42,343 nt of DNA from Bordetella parapertussis (GTDB lineage Bacteria > Pseudomonadota > Gammaproteobacteria > Burkholderiales > Burkholderiaceae_B), in assembly GCA_945895265.1 (NCBI GenBank), contig CAMDEF010000037.1:1-42343 (forward strand), in the 5' to 3' direction. A program made the position numbers and the translations under genes. The notes beneath the pieces are model-generated. The model searched no databases. It was not told the DNA's origin and was given only the letters and a program-made list of their open reading frames with translations. Shown one piece after another: positions 33,666-41,990 of the stretch; the stretch's first letter is position 1, and the number at the start of each line of letters is the position of its first letter.

Positions 33666-35221
33666 TTCGGTTTACCTGAGTGAGTCGGCGCTTGCGCACC
33701 CCCCCAGTGACGGCAGTGATAAAAGCTAAAGTCTGAAACTACCCTACCCAGCCGCTCGATATTCAGTTGCTCAACCCGCGTGCAAGACTCAAAACCGCCG
33801 GCTTGTGTGGGTAAATTAAAGGACATTTGTGACCAGTTTACAAAAATACTGTCCTGTCCTGTTGGGATTTGCCCAAACCACAGGTCAAACTGGTCAAAGC
33901 GCGAGTCAAGCACAAAGATATCTAGCGGTCGGGCATACCAAGCCATGCGGCTCGCGAGAGTCCAGTTTTTGACTGAAATCGACGGTATGTGTAAGGTGCG
34001 TGCCAATTCGCGAGCACGGGCTCCGGCAACATCCCAGCCCCACATGTCGGCGAGCGGGTTTTTTTTGCCCCAAGCGTGTTGCTGGCTGATCCCGGGGATT
34101 CCAACAAAAAACAGCGCGACAAAGGCCAGCACGCAGATGACGGCTTGCGTGCGCACGAAAGCGATGATCCATTGCTGTTTGCCAGAGCGCCAATAAGCGG
34201 CTAAGGCATGTGCGGCAAAGGGGATGAGTGCCAGCCAGGCTGGCCCAGTCCAGTGCGGCAAACTGCCACCACCAGACAACACAGCGGTCACCAAAAACGG
34301 CAGTAAAAAAAACGATAGCAACCCAAGTGCTGGCCAGTTACGACTGCCCGCCAATTGTCGCAGCGCCAAGTACCCGCCTAAAAATAACAGAGGGCCATAG
34401 GCAGCGAGTTGTAAGCCAACAAAGGCAAGTAGCCGACGGGCTCGCCATTGGCCGCCGCTGCCATGATTGAGTTGATACACAAATGACACCCACTCATGCT
34501 GGGCATTCCAGTAAAAGACCGGGGAAACCAGACAGCAGGCGATTACCAGTGCTAACCAAGGGCCGGGGCTGAGTAACCAGCGCAAGCCTTGAGTGCTGCT
34601 CAGTGTGAGGACGAGTGCAGCCGCTGGCAGGATAGCCGTGTATTTTGACAAGCCGGCCAGCCCGAGCAAGACGCCGGCGCTCATCCACAGGCGTAGTCGC
34701 GTTTGGGCGGTGTGCGCTGTTTGTGCAGTTGTGCTTAGCTTAAGTGCGACTTGCATCAGTAAAAGCGATAGCACCATCAGTAGGGTGTCGGGTAGCAGGC
34801 CGACACCTAGAACATGCAGTAAAGGGGCGAGCAGCACCAAAGCCACGGCCCAGAGCCCCGCGACCTCTTTGCTGTGCGGATCTGTTTGCCAAGCGGGCAC
34901 CACTAGCGGCAACCGGTGCGTCAGATCACGAGCAATCAGGCAAGCTGCAAGCCAGAGCAATTGCGGAATCAGACGCAGGACGCCATCGGGTACACCGAGC
35001 GCAACGAGAGGCCATTGCAACCAACCGACTAAAGGCGGGTGATCAAAGTAGCTGAGTGCCAGCTTGTCAGCATACAAAGCGTAATGCGCCTCGTCGACCG
35101 AGAGCGTGAGCAAGCTTCCAAACACTAAATGCAATAAGAGGCCAAGCGCCAAAAGCGCCCACAGACGCTGAGTCAGAGTTGACGCACGAAGGCTTGCTGC
35201 GGCAGAGGAGAATACAGGCAA
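33662..35221 (-). CDS. Glycosyltransferase family 39 / ArnT-like
   Basis: 519 aa with about 11-12 membrane helices and a C-terminal periplasmic domain (about residues 390-510). The first periplasmic loop reads SVDEAHYALYADKLALSYFDHPP, with the Asp-Glu pair and the YFDHPP motif of PMT/ArnT enzymes. These use a polyprenyl-phosphate sugar and modify lipid A or proteins on the periplasmic side. It is the first gene of the GT39-flippase-GT9-PAP2 run. The start has a hydrophobic helix after a short polar segment. Confidence 0.9.
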   Translation of the reverse strand: MPVFSSAAASLRASTLTQRLWALLALGLLLHLVFGSLLTLSVDEAHYALYADKLALSYFDHPPLVGWLQWPLVALGVPDGVLRLIPQLLWLAACLIARDLTHRLPLVVPAWQTDPHSKEVAGLWAVALVLLAPLLHVLGVGLLPDTLLMVLSLLLMQVALKLSTTAQTAHTAQTRLRLWMSAGVLLGLAGLSKYTAILPAAALVLTLSSTQGLRWLLSPGPWLALVIACCLVSPVFYWNAQHEWVSFVYQLNHGSGGQWRARRLLAFVGLQLAAYGPLLFLGGYLALRQLAGSRNWPALGLLSFFLLPFLVTAVLSGGGSLPHWTGPAWLALIPFAAHALAAYWRSGKQQWIIAFVRTQAVICVLAFVALFFVGIPGISQQHAWGKKNPLADMWGWDVAGARARELARTLHIPSISVKNWTLASRMAWYARPLDIFVLDSRFDQFDLWFGQIPTGQDSIFVNWSQMSFNLPTQAGGFESCTRVEQLNIERLGRVVSDFSFYHCRHWGGAQAPTHSGKPN

Positions 35222-35300
35222 TTCAGCACCCTAAGAAGTGCTCGCAGTATAGACGGGCAGCGAGCCGCGACTGCGAGCACGCGCCGGGTGGGGTTTGTCT

Positions 35301-35333
35301 GGTGTCACAGCCTTGGGTGTGTGAGGTGACACC
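35301..35333. promoter_or_regulatory. Inverted repeat upstream of the GT39 gene
   Basis: GGTGTCAC (35301-35308) and GTGACACC (35326-35333) are exact arms with a 17-base centre, in the 143-base gap between the coiled-coil protein gene and the GT39 gene. It could be an operator or a terminator for the upstream minus-strand unit; no T-run is seen. Confidence 0.35.
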
Positions 35334-35364
35334 TCGTCGAGCCGGTGCACCGTGAAGTGGGTCG

Positions 35365-36093
35365 CTATTTGATGACGACTGGAAACACTCGCCAAGTGAT
35401 TTGGCGCTTGCCGGCAAGATCGAAGAGCCTCGCGTTGGCGCGGCGTGCAACAAAGCCAGCGGGTAGCTCAGTTTGCCCAGTGACACTTAGGTAGTGCCCA
35501 AACGTGACAGGAGTGCGTGTGAGCGTGACGGTTTCGGTGCGACCGTCTTTATGGGTGCCTTCAAAGCTGAGTTCGAGTAAGCCTTTGAACTCAGGTCGAT
35601 CGGGCTTGTCTTGCAATAGCCAAAGCAGATAGGTGAGTTTGGGGCTCGTTTTATCTCGGTTAAAGGTGGCTGTGCTCACACCAATGGGGCCAAAGCGGGC
35701 GTCATAAGGCAGAGTTTGAACGAACAGATTGAGTTGTTCTCGAAGAGGTGTGACCAGCGCTAACGTGGTGCTGAGTTCGTCTTTGAGCGCCCGATTAAGT
35801 TTTTCGCTTTCGTCGCGGGTAGCGTCAAGTAAGCGTGTTTGTTCGTCGAGTTTAGTTTGAAGACGTTGGCGTTCTAGCGTTGTGTTGTTGACTTCTTCAG
35901 TGAGCTTTTGCGCGTCGGCACTTGTGAGATGCTTAGGGCCATAGCTAGTTTGTAAAACCAACATGCCGGTTCCCCCGGCGAGCACCCCAAGTAACAATAG
36001 AATGAGCCAGCTCGGCAGCCTACGCGCGCGCCGGCGCGTGTCATAGGGGGCGGGTTTAAATATTGCCCGCTTCGGTTGCATGCGAATCACCAT
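35365..36093 (-). CDS. Membrane-anchored coiled-coil protein of unknown function
   Basis: 242 aa from the ATG at 36093, which has AAGGAG just upstream (spacing is short, so a GTG at 36090 is possible). A basic N-terminus (RRRARR) precedes one membrane helix (about residues 29-48: LILLLLGVLAGGTGMLV), then a coiled coil (about 60-120), then a C-terminal beta-rich domain ending in WRVFPVVIK. I do not recognise a named family with certainty; the layout resembles DUF6776-type proteins. It follows murU and may act with cell-wall recycling or the downstream glycan genes. Confidence 0.75.
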   Translation of the reverse strand: MVIRMQPKRAIFKPAPYDTRRRARRLPSWLILLLLGVLAGGTGMLVLQTSYGPKHLTSADAQKLTEEVNNTTLERQRLQTKLDEQTRLLDATRDESEKLNRALKDELSTTLALVTPLREQLNLFVQTLPYDARFGPIGVSTATFNRDKTSPKLTYLLWLLQDKPDRPEFKGLLELSFEGTHKDGRTETVTLTRTPVTFGHYLSVTGQTELPAGFVARRANARLFDLAGKRQITWRVFPVVIK

Positions 36094-36111
36094 ACTCTCC
36101 TTCAAACAATA

Positions 36112-36825
36112 CTAATTTTCGTATTGGTTTGATGCTATTTTAACTTCGAGTGCAACGAGACGATCTAGGGTGCCTACATCAATCCATTCTGACTGATGTA
36201 GAGCTCCGCACACCCGATTATTTTTCATGGCTTGCCGCAAAAGCGAAGCCAATTTGGCGGGTCGGTGCGCAGGAGTATGTTCAAAAAGCTCGGGTTGGTA
36301 GACTCCGATGCCTGCAAAAGTGTGCCGTACGGCATTGGCGGCATGTGCTACCTCATCGTGCAAGAGCCCGTTTCTCTCAAGTAAAAAGTCACCGGCAGGA
36401 TGTTGTACGGGGTTTGGTACCATCAAGAGCCAAGCTAAACAAGAACGCAATTTTAGCTCACAAGCGATGTGTTTTGCTTGTGCAGGATCCCAGTCGCACC
36501 AGATGTCACCGTTTAGCACTAAAAAAGGCTCTTCACCTAAAAGGGGTAACGCCGTGGCGATTCCACCCGCGGTTTCAAGAGCGTGAGGCTCGGGCGAGTA
36601 GCGAATGTTCAGCCCGAATTGTTGACCCGAACCGAGTGCTTGCTCAAGCATGCTGCCTAGCCAGGCATGGTTGATGACGACCTCAGCAATGCCCGCGCGT
36701 GCGAGTTTTTCAAGATGCCACTGAATCAAAGGTTTGCCGGCCACCGGAATTAATGGTTTAGGCATGTGATCGGTCAGTGGACGCATGCGTTCGCCACGAC
36801 CTGCGGCCAAAATCATCGCGCGCAT
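36112..36825 (-). CDS. murU: N-acetylmuramate alpha-1-phosphate uridylyltransferase
   Basis: 237 aa. Nucleotidyltransferase features: ILAAGRGERMRPLT, KPLIPVAGKPLI, and FLVLNGDIWCDWD with the metal Asp. With AmgK it forms the MurNAc/GlcNAc salvage route that rebuilds UDP-MurNAc from recycled peptidoglycan sugars. The ATG shares one base with the AmgK TGA (TGATG), and this gene pair next to lptD is the arrangement known from Pseudomonas. It is followed after 18 bases by the coiled-coil protein. Confidence 0.92.
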   Translation of the reverse strand: MRAMILAAGRGERMRPLTDHMPKPLIPVAGKPLIQWHLEKLARAGIAEVVINHAWLGSMLEQALGSGQQFGLNIRYSPEPHALETAGGIATALPLLGEEPFLVLNGDIWCDWDPAQAKHIACELKLRSCLAWLLMVPNPVQHPAGDFLLERNGLLHDEVAHAANAVRHTFAGIGVYQPELFEHTPAHRPAKLASLLRQAMKNNRVCGALHQSEWIDVGTLDRLVALEVKIASNQYEN

Positions 36826-37937
36826 CAGAAGGTGTACCCGATTTTGGTTTGAACCTGATCTAACTGATCCAGCACGCGCAGCAAAGGCTTGAACGCGAGG
36901 TACCGCGCCGCGACTTGGCGCACATACTGGTTCACGCGTGGCATGTGTGCCAAATAGGCGGCTTTCCCGTCGCGGTGATTGAGTCGGGCGAAAACGCCCA
37001 AGATGCGCAGGTTACGCTGCAGCCCCATCCATTCGTAATCTCGATGAAAATCTGCAAAATCGGTTGGGACTGGTAAGCCTTGTTTGCGGGCAAGCTCCCA
37101 GTAACGGATTGCCCAGTCAATTTGCTGAGGTTCTTCCCAAGTGGTGCGAGCGTCGACTACCAATGAGGCCAGGTCATAAGTGATCGGTCCCGCAACCGCG
37201 TCCTGAAAATCAAGGACGCCGGGGTTGACGCCGTGCTGGCCATCTTCACTGACCATCAAGTTGGGCGAATGAAAATCGCGATGAACCAGGACAATCGGTT
37301 GCGCCGCGTTATGCGCCACCAATAAGTCAAATACCTGATCCAATTGTGCGAGCACTGCCGGTTCAAGTTCAGTCTTGCAATGCACGGTGACATACCACTC
37401 GATAAACAGCCCGAGTTCGTCTTTTAGACGCTTGGCGTCATAAGCCGGCAGCCCCGCGTGGTCGGCAGTCTGAAGCTGTACTAACGCTAGCAGTGCGTCG
37501 CGGTAAAGGCGTTGTAGCTCGGCCTCGGGCAGGCCTTGTTGGATTTTGGCGTAATAGGTCGTGGGCCCCAAGTCGGACAGCAGTAAAAATCCCAGTTCGA
37601 GATCTTGCGCCCGGATCTCGGGGACGTTGAGCTTGACGTCGGCCAAACGGGCCGCAATGTCGATGAAGGGGCAGCAGTTTTCTTGGGGAGGAGGAGCATC
37701 CATGACGACCAACGTGCCAAAACGTGCCTGAATTCTGAAATAACGTCTGAAACTTGCATCACTTGAGGCAGGAGCGAGGGAGTCTATTTGTAGGCCAATA
37801 TTCGGGTCAAGAGTCGCTAACCAATTGAGCAATAAAGACATTCTTGGATCTGAGGGGGGTGTTGGCAGGGTCATGAATGAGTCATTGGTTAAAAGATGGC
37901 GGAGATTGACCCCAAACCTTGGGCAAATCTGAGGCAA
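36825..37937 (-). CDS. amgK: Anomeric MurNAc/GlcNAc kinase AmgK
   Basis: 370 aa from a TTG at 37937, which has AAGAGGAG with suitable spacing. Later ATGs at 37874 and 37841 are alternatives that begin nearer the conserved core, and the extra N-terminus has no visible homology. Kinase motifs: FRRYFRI, LVHRDFHSPN (catalytic loop) and VLDFQDAVAGP (metal Asp). AmgK phosphorylates MurNAc and GlcNAc at the anomeric carbon for MurU. It is divergent from lptD, sharing a short promoter region. Confidence 0.9.
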   Translation of the reverse strand: MPQICPRFGVNLRHLLTNDSFMTLPTPPSDPRMSLLLNWLATLDPNIGLQIDSLAPASSDASFRRYFRIQARFGTLVVMDAPPPQENCCPFIDIAARLADVKLNVPEIRAQDLELGFLLLSDLGPTTYYAKIQQGLPEAELQRLYRDALLALVQLQTADHAGLPAYDAKRLKDELGLFIEWYVTVHCKTELEPAVLAQLDQVFDLLVAHNAAQPIVLVHRDFHSPNLMVSEDGQHGVNPGVLDFQDAVAGPITYDLASLVVDARTTWEEPQQIDWAIRYWELARKQGLPVPTDFADFHRDYEWMGLQRNLRILGVFARLNHRDGKAAYLAHMPRVNQYVRQVAARYLAFKPLLRVLDQLDQVQTKIGYTF

Positions 37938-37953
37938 ATACGCTCCTCTTCTC

Positions 37954-37994
37954 TATAATACTGGCTGTCGGCGCCTTTGACTTAAAAAAGGCGC
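37954..37994 (+). promoter_or_regulatory. lptD -10 box and 5' leader stem-loop
   Basis: A perfect TATAAT lies at 37954-37959; no convincing -35 box is seen. A predicted transcript starting near 37966 would begin almost at once with GCGCCTTT-GACTTAAA-AAAGGCGC (37971-37994), an exact 8-bp stem with an 8-base loop, ten bases before the proposed TTG start. The same TATA-like core reads TATTAT on the minus strand toward amgK, so the region may serve both directions. Confidence 0.5.
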
Positions 37995-38004
37995 TCGGGC
38001 ACGC

Positions 38005-40443
38005 TTGCCTCATGCTGTTGCGATTCAGGTGATTTTTTCGAACGTGCGTATTCTTGGTTGGCTTTTGTTTCTGTCGTGTTTGAGTGTCGCCACTGCGCAG
38101 ACGCCGGGCACGGCTTCGCCAAACACACGCGGGGCGTCTAACTCTGACGGCCTGGTAGTCCCAGGTTTGCGGGTTTCGCCTCGTCTAGAACGTAGTGCGC
38201 CGTCCGAAAAGACCATGCCAATGTTCATTGAGGCGGCCCAGATGCAGGGCGATGGCAAAAACAACCTGAATATGCAGGGTCAGGCTGCGGTTCGACGCCA
38301 AGACGCTGTGTTGAAAGCCAGCATCATTGATTACAACAAGGGTACGGGCGTGATGGATGCCCAAATCAATGCGCGCCTGATCCGTGATGGCAACGTGATT
38401 GGCGGTACGGGTATTTTGTATAAGTCAGACGATGGCACGGCCACGATAGATCAGCCAAACTTTTGGATTGATAACGGCGGCGCTGGTGTGGGCTCTTGGG
38501 CGGATGTGTATAACAAAAATCAAATGAGCCTGACGGATGTGACCTATAGCGGCTGCCCCTGTCCTCAGCCCTCCTGGTACATCGAAACCGAAAAACTTGA
38601 CCTCGACTTTACCGCCAACGAAGGTGTGGCCAAAAATGGCGTGTTGTACTTTAAAAATTTCCCGATTCTGGCCTCGCCTTACTTGACGTTTCCGATCAAA
38701 AAAGAGCGTAAATCTGGATTGTTGCTGCCAACTTTTGGTACGACTAGCAACACCGGTATTGACTACACGCAACCTTACTACTTCAACATTGCGCCCAATA
38801 TGGACATGACTGCGCAAGTGCGCGCGATGTCAAAACGTGGCTTGCAACTCGGCGATGAGTTTCGCTATATGGGTGAAAAGTACGCGGGCATGATGGCGGG
38901 CACTTACCTGAACCGTGATCTGCAAACCGGCACTGACCGCTGGTTGTACACCGCCAATCACATGCAGAGTCTAGGCGCTGGGTTTTTTACGGGCTACAAC
39001 GTCAGCGGCGTGTCTGACGATAATTACTTCAACGATTTTGCAACGATGGCGATTAACCAGTCGACCACCACCTATTTGCCACGTCAGGCAGGTGCAGGCT
39101 GGGCCAATGAGTTTTGGCAAACCAGTGTGCAAGTACAAACCTTTCAAACCTTGCGCCCGCCGGGCACTTCTGTGGCGCCCATTTATAACAAAGTACCCGA
39201 GCTCATGATGAATGGTGCGCGGTTTGACTTGGGTGGCTTTGATATTCAGTCTCAAAATACCGTTACCCGTTTTGAGATGCCGCTTGATCAGCGGTTTCCT
39301 TATGGCCCCGCTGGTAGCCTACGTTACAAGCCAGACGGCTCGCGTGCCTCGTCTTACACGTCGATCTCCTATCCGGTCGTTAGGCCTGGCTGGTACATCA
39401 CGCCCAAAATCGCAGTGAGTGCGACCCAGTATCAAACCGACTGGTACGGTCTCGAAAAATGGTACGGCTACGGGCAAGAGTCCAACTCTCGGGTCTTGCC
39501 CATTTTGTCGCTCGACTCTGGAATGACCTTTGATCGAGACACGACTTTCTTTGGTAAACCCGCCGTGCAGACTCTTGAGCCACGCGCCTACTACTTGAAG
39601 GTGCCTTATCAAAATCAGTCGCAGTTTCCGGTGTACGACACCACTCTGGCTGACTTCAATTTCTCGCAGGCGTTTCAAGAAAACATTTATGCGGGCGGTT
39701 GGGATCGTATCGCGAACGCCAATCAGACCACGCTTGCATTGACGACGCGCTGGATGGATCAAGAGACCGGATTTGAGCGTTTCAGTTTTGGCGTAGCCCA
39801 GCGCTACTACTTTGAAGACCAGATGGTGACCTTGCCTTTCGAGGTACCGCGTACCAATACAAAATCTGAGTTTTTAATCGGTACCAGTGCTGCGCTGACC
39901 GACAAAATCAATACCTCTGCGACCTTTCAGTATGATCCTTACTTGAGTCAATGGGATCGTGCTCAGGTTGTGGCGCGCTGGCGCCCGCAACGTTTGGCGA
40001 TGATGTCTTTGTCGTACAGATACCAGATCAACCCGCCGTCTCTGGCGCTTTACCAGCCTCAAGGCCAAAATCAGATCAGTGGTTCGTTTCAATGGCCGTT
40101 GGCAAAAAAATTGTATTCAGTCGGCCGCGTCGACTATTCTTTTAATCGTGTCAACGCTCAGAGCATTATTGACCCAACAGTCATGGTTTCGATGCCTAAA
40201 GTGACGCAGGGTGTGCTAGGCGTCGAATACAAGGGCGACTGTTGTTGGTCTGGGCGTTTCGTGTTTCAGCGTTATGTCGTCAGTGCTGATAAAACCAACA
40301 CCGCCGCGTTTTTTCAGCTAGAGCTTGGGGGCATTGGTAATCTTGGTCAAAATCCAATGGGAATCATTGGCAGAGCGATCCCCGGTTATGAAGCGGTCAC
40401 CCCAGCGGTGCCCAATGTCAGTAAATTTGAAAGGTACGAATAA
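38005..40443 (+). CDS. lptD: LPS-assembly protein LptD
   Basis: 812 aa from the TTG at 38005. A GTG at 38044 would start directly at a good signal peptide (RILGWLLFLSCLSVATAQ) and is a strong alternative. The N-domain (about residues 70-180) is the OstA/LptA-like jellyroll; the C-terminal part is the 26-strand barrel. Disulfide Cys are in place: C184 and C186 (CPC) and the pair C746-C747 (CC). LptD with LptE inserts LPS in the outer leaflet. The TAA shares one base with the SurA ATG (TAATG), so the two are translationally coupled, fitting SurA's role in LptD folding. Confidence 0.96.
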   Translation: MPHAVAIQVIFSNVRILGWLLFLSCLSVATAQTPGTASPNTRGASNSDGLVVPGLRVSPRLERSAPSEKTMPMFIEAAQMQGDGKNNLNMQGQAAVRRQDAVLKASIIDYNKGTGVMDAQINARLIRDGNVIGGTGILYKSDDGTATIDQPNFWIDNGGAGVGSWADVYNKNQMSLTDVTYSGCPCPQPSWYIETEKLDLDFTANEGVAKNGVLYFKNFPILASPYLTFPIKKERKSGLLLPTFGTTSNTGIDYTQPYYFNIAPNMDMTAQVRAMSKRGLQLGDEFRYMGEKYAGMMAGTYLNRDLQTGTDRWLYTANHMQSLGAGFFTGYNVSGVSDDNYFNDFATMAINQSTTTYLPRQAGAGWANEFWQTSVQVQTFQTLRPPGTSVAPIYNKVPELMMNGARFDLGGFDIQSQNTVTRFEMPLDQRFPYGPAGSLRYKPDGSRASSYTSISYPVVRPGWYITPKIAVSATQYQTDWYGLEKWYGYGQESNSRVLPILSLDSGMTFDRDTTFFGKPAVQTLEPRAYYLKVPYQNQSQFPVYDTTLADFNFSQAFQENIYAGGWDRIANANQTTLALTTRWMDQETGFERFSFGVAQRYYFEDQMVTLPFEVPRTNTKSEFLIGTSAALTDKINTSATFQYDPYLSQWDRAQVVARWRPQRLAMMSLSYRYQINPPSLALYQPQGQNQISGSFQWPLAKKLYSVGRVDYSFNRVNAQSIIDPTVMVSMPKVTQGVLGVEYKGDCCWSGRFVFQRYVVSADKTNTAAFFQLELGGIGNLGQNPMGIIGRAIPGYEAVTPAVPNVSKFERYE

Positions 40444-41987
40444 TGTTTGGCGTAAGATGCTTTTATCAGGCTTTGCTTTGCGCGCTGTTCGGATGCGTCG
40501 CTGTGACGCCCCTTGCGGCTCAAACGCAAATCAATAATTTAGGTAGCACTCGGGCGAACGCCAGTGCGTCGCCACGGGCAAATCCTGCAAGCTCTACCCA
40601 AGAGGCCGATGCCATTGTTGCAGTGGTGAACAAAGATGTCATCACACGCCGAGAGCTTGACCTTCGTATTCAGCAAATTAAGTCAGATCTCACACGCCAG
40701 CGCGCTCAGCTTCCACCCGACGAAATCCTTCAATCGCAGTTATTACAAAGACTGATTATCGAGCGCTTGCAAGTACAAGAGGCGAAGCGGCTCAACATTG
40801 AAGTCACGGATCAAGTTTTAAAAACTGCGCTCGACGCAATCGCTCAGCGAAACAACATGTCCCCTGCACAATTGCGTTCGCAAATTGAAGGTGCGGGGGT
40901 TCCGTGGGCTGACTACAGCGGGATGATCAGGCGTGAAGTGTTGGTCGATCGACTGCGTCAACGCGTCGTGGACAGCACCATCCTGATCACAGACGCCGAA
41001 GTGGATGCGTTTTTGCGCGAACAAAAAGCGCGACAGTCAGGTGGCTTGCTGTCGACTGCGCCTGCAAAAGTGGTGACAGCCCCACCGCCACCTCCGCCAA
41101 AACCCAAAGCTGCCCCCATACAGCCGGCGGTCATGGGAATTGCACAGATTTTGGTGCGTGTGCCAGAAGACTCAAGTGAGGCTGAGGTAAAAGTCTTACG
41201 TGCGAAAGCTCAGGCACTTTTGGCCCGGTTACGTAAAGGCGAAAGTTTTGAGGCGCTTGCCAAGGCAAGCTCTGATGGGCCCGAGGCAAGTCGTGGCGGG
41301 GACATGGGCGGACGTTTGGTGGCAGACTGGCCAGATTTATTTTTGAAGGCTGTAGCCGGTGTTGGCGATGGTCAGATTAGTAACATCATACAAAGTGGCA
41401 ACGGCTTTCATATTCTTAAAGTGCTTGGTCGTGCCGGCGGTGCCCCGCCGCCCGAGCCGGTTGCCCAACCAGAGCCACCCAAACCGGGTGCTGGGGTGCC
41501 AGCGGCGCAAGGACCGATGATGGTTGAGCAAACCCGCGCGCGCCATATTTTGATTAAGACCACGACAGCGGTACCTTCAGACGTCGCGAAACAAAAGTTG
41601 GATCAAGTGCGTGAGCGTATTGTGAATGGCAAAGAATCTTTTTCAGATTTGGCCAAGCGGTTTTCAAATGATTCGTCAGCCCCCCAGGGTGGCGGCCTTG
41701 GATGGCTCAATCCAGGTGAGACAGTGCCACCGTTTGAACAAGCCATGAAGAAACTGAAAATTGGCGAAGTGAGTGAGCCAGTGCAAACGTCTTTTGGCTG
41801 GCATTTGATTGTGGTTGACGAGCGACGCACCCAAGACATGGCAGAGCAGTTTCAACGCAATCAGGTTCGTCAGCGTCTCTTTGCGCAGCGCTCAGAAGCG
41901 TCCTTTGAGTCGTGGTTGCAGCTCTTACGCAATCAGTCGTACATCGATAATCGCCTAGAAAAAAGCCAACGACAGGCTAAGGACTAG
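40443..41987 (+). CDS. surA: Periplasmic chaperone and peptidyl-prolyl isomerase SurA
   Basis: 514 aa, longer than the E. coli protein (428 aa). A signal peptide ends near residue 28 (PLAAQ). A Ser/Ala-rich linker leads to the SurA N-domain (DAIVAVVNKDVITRRELD, about residues 55-190). Then come a Pro-rich spacer (APPPPPPKPKAAP), parvulin domain 1 (about 230-335), a second Pro-rich spacer, and parvulin domain 2 (about 365-465) with the GGLGWLNPGE loop. The C-terminal helix follows. It escorts outer-membrane proteins including LptD. Confidence 0.96.
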   Translation: MFGVRCFYQALLCALFGCVAVTPLAAQTQINNLGSTRANASASPRANPASSTQEADAIVAVVNKDVITRRELDLRIQQIKSDLTRQRAQLPPDEILQSQLLQRLIIERLQVQEAKRLNIEVTDQVLKTALDAIAQRNNMSPAQLRSQIEGAGVPWADYSGMIRREVLVDRLRQRVVDSTILITDAEVDAFLREQKARQSGGLLSTAPAKVVTAPPPPPPKPKAAPIQPAVMGIAQILVRVPEDSSEAEVKVLRAKAQALLARLRKGESFEALAKASSDGPEASRGGDMGGRLVADWPDLFLKAVAGVGDGQISNIIQSGNGFHILKVLGRAGGAPPPEPVAQPEPPKPGAGVPAAQGPMMVEQTRARHILIKTTTAVPSDVAKQKLDQVRERIVNGKESFSDLAKRFSNDSSAPQGGGLGWLNPGETVPPFEQAMKKLKIGEVSEPVQTSFGWHLIVVDERRTQDMAEQFQRNQVRQRLFAQRSEASFESWLQLLRNQSYIDNRLEKSQRQAKD

Positions 41988-41990
41988 CAG

